From contig CALMAD010000402.1 in assembly GCA_937859105.1 (NCBI GenBank), positions 1 to 6,770 on the forward strand: a DNA stretch of 6,770 nt, read 5' to 3'. Positions within the stretch are counted from its first letter, which is position 1; each line of letters starts with the position of its first letter. This document shows positions 5,987 to 6,770 of the stretch, one piece after another. The notes beneath the pieces were generated by a model. The model made no database searches and was not told the DNA's origin. It saw only the letters and a program-made list of their open reading frames with translations. Made by a program: the position numbers and the translations under genes. The stretch comes from an uncultured Propionibacteriaceae bacterium (lineage in GTDB: Bacteria > Actinomycetota > Actinomycetes > Propionibacteriales > Propionibacteriaceae).

Positions 5987-6770
5987 TCAGACTATCGACG
6001 CGATCGAGTGCCTCGCCTCGTCGAGCAGGGCCATGACCTCGAGGGTGTCCTGCCACGGATTCATCGTCGACTCGGTGAGACCCTTCTCGATGCACCGGGA
6101 CGCCTCGGCGATCTCGAACTGGAACCCTCCCTCGACACCGGCGTCCCACACGATCGGCTCGGCGTCGGCCAGGTGGACCGTCAGCGGGCCGGGCGCGTAG
6201 AACCGCGGCGCGAACTCGACGCGCCCCCGCGTCGCGGCGACCCAGGCGCTGCTCGCCGTCGTCGCGACCATCGTCGACGTCGTTACCGCGTCGGCGGTCG
6301 GGTAGCCGAGGGCGACGACGCTGCTGGCGTCCACTCCCGTCGGGAACGGCGTGCCGACGACCGCGACCTGCTGCGGCTTGCCGAGCAGGAAGTGGACGAA
6401 CGAGATCGGGTAGACACCCAGGTCGAGCAGCGCTCCGCCGGCGAGCGTCGGGTCGTACAGTCGCGGCACGTGCGAGATGGCCTGGCCGTGGTCGGCGGCG
6501 ATCTGGGAGATCTCGCCGAGCGCCCCGTTGCGGAGCAACTCGCTGGTGACCAGGTAGTGCGGTAGGAACCGCGACCACATCGCCTCCATCGCGAACAACC
6601 CGGACGCCCGCGCGGCGTCGAACACCTCCTGCGCCTCGGCGGCGGTGCGCGTGAACGACTTCTCGACGAGCACGTGCTTGCCCGCGGCGAGGGCGAGCAG
6701 CGCGCAATCGCGGTGCTCGGAGTGCGGGGTGGCCACATAGACCGCGTCGACATCGGGGGAGTTCACGAGC
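5987..6770 (-). CDS. Gfo/Idh/MocA family oxidoreductase, N-terminus beyond the window
   Basis: This is an NAD(P)-dependent dehydrogenase of the Gfo/Idh/MocA family, whose members oxidise or reduce sugars, inositols and dihydrodiols; this branch resembles the dimeric dihydrodiol / D-xylose dehydrogenase type. About 260 residues are visible; a full protein has about 330, so the Rossmann GxGxxA motif is missing beyond base 6770. The visible part begins inside the NAD domain (DVDAVYVATPHSEHRD), followed by VLVEKSFT with the conserved Glu-Lys pair (lysine near visible residue 36). MWSRFLPHY and GGALLDLGVYP then supply the conserved Asp (115) and Tyr (119) of the active site. The GTG at 6766-6764 is internal: the preceding codon is open and the protein would lack its cofactor site. 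Its TGA at 5989-5987 lies 4 nt before the S9 peptidase ATG, so it is the upstream gene of that operon. Substrate unknown. Confidence 0.93.
   Translation of the reverse strand, partial: LVNSPDVDAVYVATPHSEHRDCALLALAAGKHVLVEKSFTRTAAEAQEVFDAARASGLFAMEAMWSRFLPHYLVTSELLRNGALGEISQIAADHGQAISHVPRLYDPTLAGGALLDLGVYPISFVHFLLGKPQQVAVVGTPFPTGVDASSVVALGYPTADAVTTSTMVATTASSAWVAATRGRVEFAPRFYAPGPLTVHLADAEPIVWDAGVEGGFQFEIAEASRCIEKGLTESTMNPWQDTLEVMALLDEARHSIASIV

Larger units (their letters stand above)
71..6608. repeat. Highly iterated heptamer GGCGTCC / GGACGCC (40 dispersed copies)
   Basis: Plus-strand GGCGTCC starts at 71, 113, 1207, 1877, 1944, 2172, 2474, 2853, 3026, 3277, 3384, 4071, 4123, 4217, 4853, 5008, 5109, 5405, 5551, 5566, 5631, 5878, 6140 and 6326. 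GGACGCC starts at 988, 1964, 2330, 2666, 2939, 2992, 3165, 3666, 3855, 4315, 4447, 4777, 4951, 5194, 6098 and 6602. That makes 40 by hand count, against about 4 from base composition and about 13 for the neighbour GGCGTCG/CGACGCC. Six lie in about 390 bp of non-coding DNA and 34 in about 6,380 bp of genes. Read as GGCGTCC, 22 of 40 are preceded by C and 22 of 40 are followed by G. In genes the motif encodes Asp-Ala (12), Ala-Ser (12), Arg/Gly-Thr-Pro (4), Gly-Arg (3) and Gly-Val (3). Function unknown. Confidence 0.7.

Noticed and set aside
5987..6766. GTG at 6766 as the true start of the Gfo/Idh protein
   Set aside because: The frame is open beyond it to the edge, and this start would delete the first part of the NAD-binding domain that the family needs. 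The gene is better read as cut by the window.
1..6770. CRISPR array, tRNA or rRNA genes, insertion sequence ends
   Set aside because: The iterated heptamers have irregular spacing and lie in coding sequence, so they are not CRISPR repeats. No cloverleaf, rRNA segment or transposase with flanking inverted repeats was seen.

Overview
The window is about 70% G+C with strongly GC-biased third codon positions, several GTG starts, and tightly packed genes. This suggests a high-GC actinomycete (Actinomycetota). The style of the S9 peptidase and of the Zn-peptidase N-terminus suggests something near Propionibacteriales, but that placement is an impression, not a measurement. I see no transposase, integrase, phage gene, tRNA, rRNA or CRISPR array.

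Layout from left to right: (1) 1-138, an edge stretch with no gene I can support; (2) 139-864, minus strand, a NUDIX hydrolase with an extra N-terminal domain; (3) 865-994, a divergent promoter region; (4) 995-1858, plus strand, a membrane-anchored neutral zinc metallopeptidase of the YpfJ/PF04228 type; (5) 1908-2975, plus strand, a solitary D12-class (Dam-like) adenine DNA methyltransferase; (6) 2976-3032, a convergent gene end with a perfect inverted repeat; (7) 6770-3033, minus strand, three closely packed genes read in the order Gfo/Idh/MocA oxidoreductase (cut by the window edge), S9 serine peptidase, lipoprotein of unknown function, with gaps of 4 and 16 nt that suggest one operon.

Most individual genes are ordinary actinobacterial housekeeping or accessory functions. 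The unusual signal is at the DNA level. The heptamer GGCGTCC (reverse complement GGACGCC) occurs 40 times by hand count (24 + 16), where base composition alone predicts about 4. Its one-base neighbour GGCGTCG/CGACGCC occurs about 13 times. Copies lie in both orientations, in five of the six possible coding registers, and are about three times denser in non-coding than in coding DNA. Two of them form the arms of a 9-bp inverted repeat between convergent genes. This resembles highly iterated motifs such as HIP1 or DNA uptake sequences, though codon-pair bias must be excluded first. The motif is nearly absent from the NUDIX and Zn-peptidase part of the window.

The methyltransferase has no restriction partner in view and sits among motif-rich DNA. 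A link between the two is speculation, but it can be tested.
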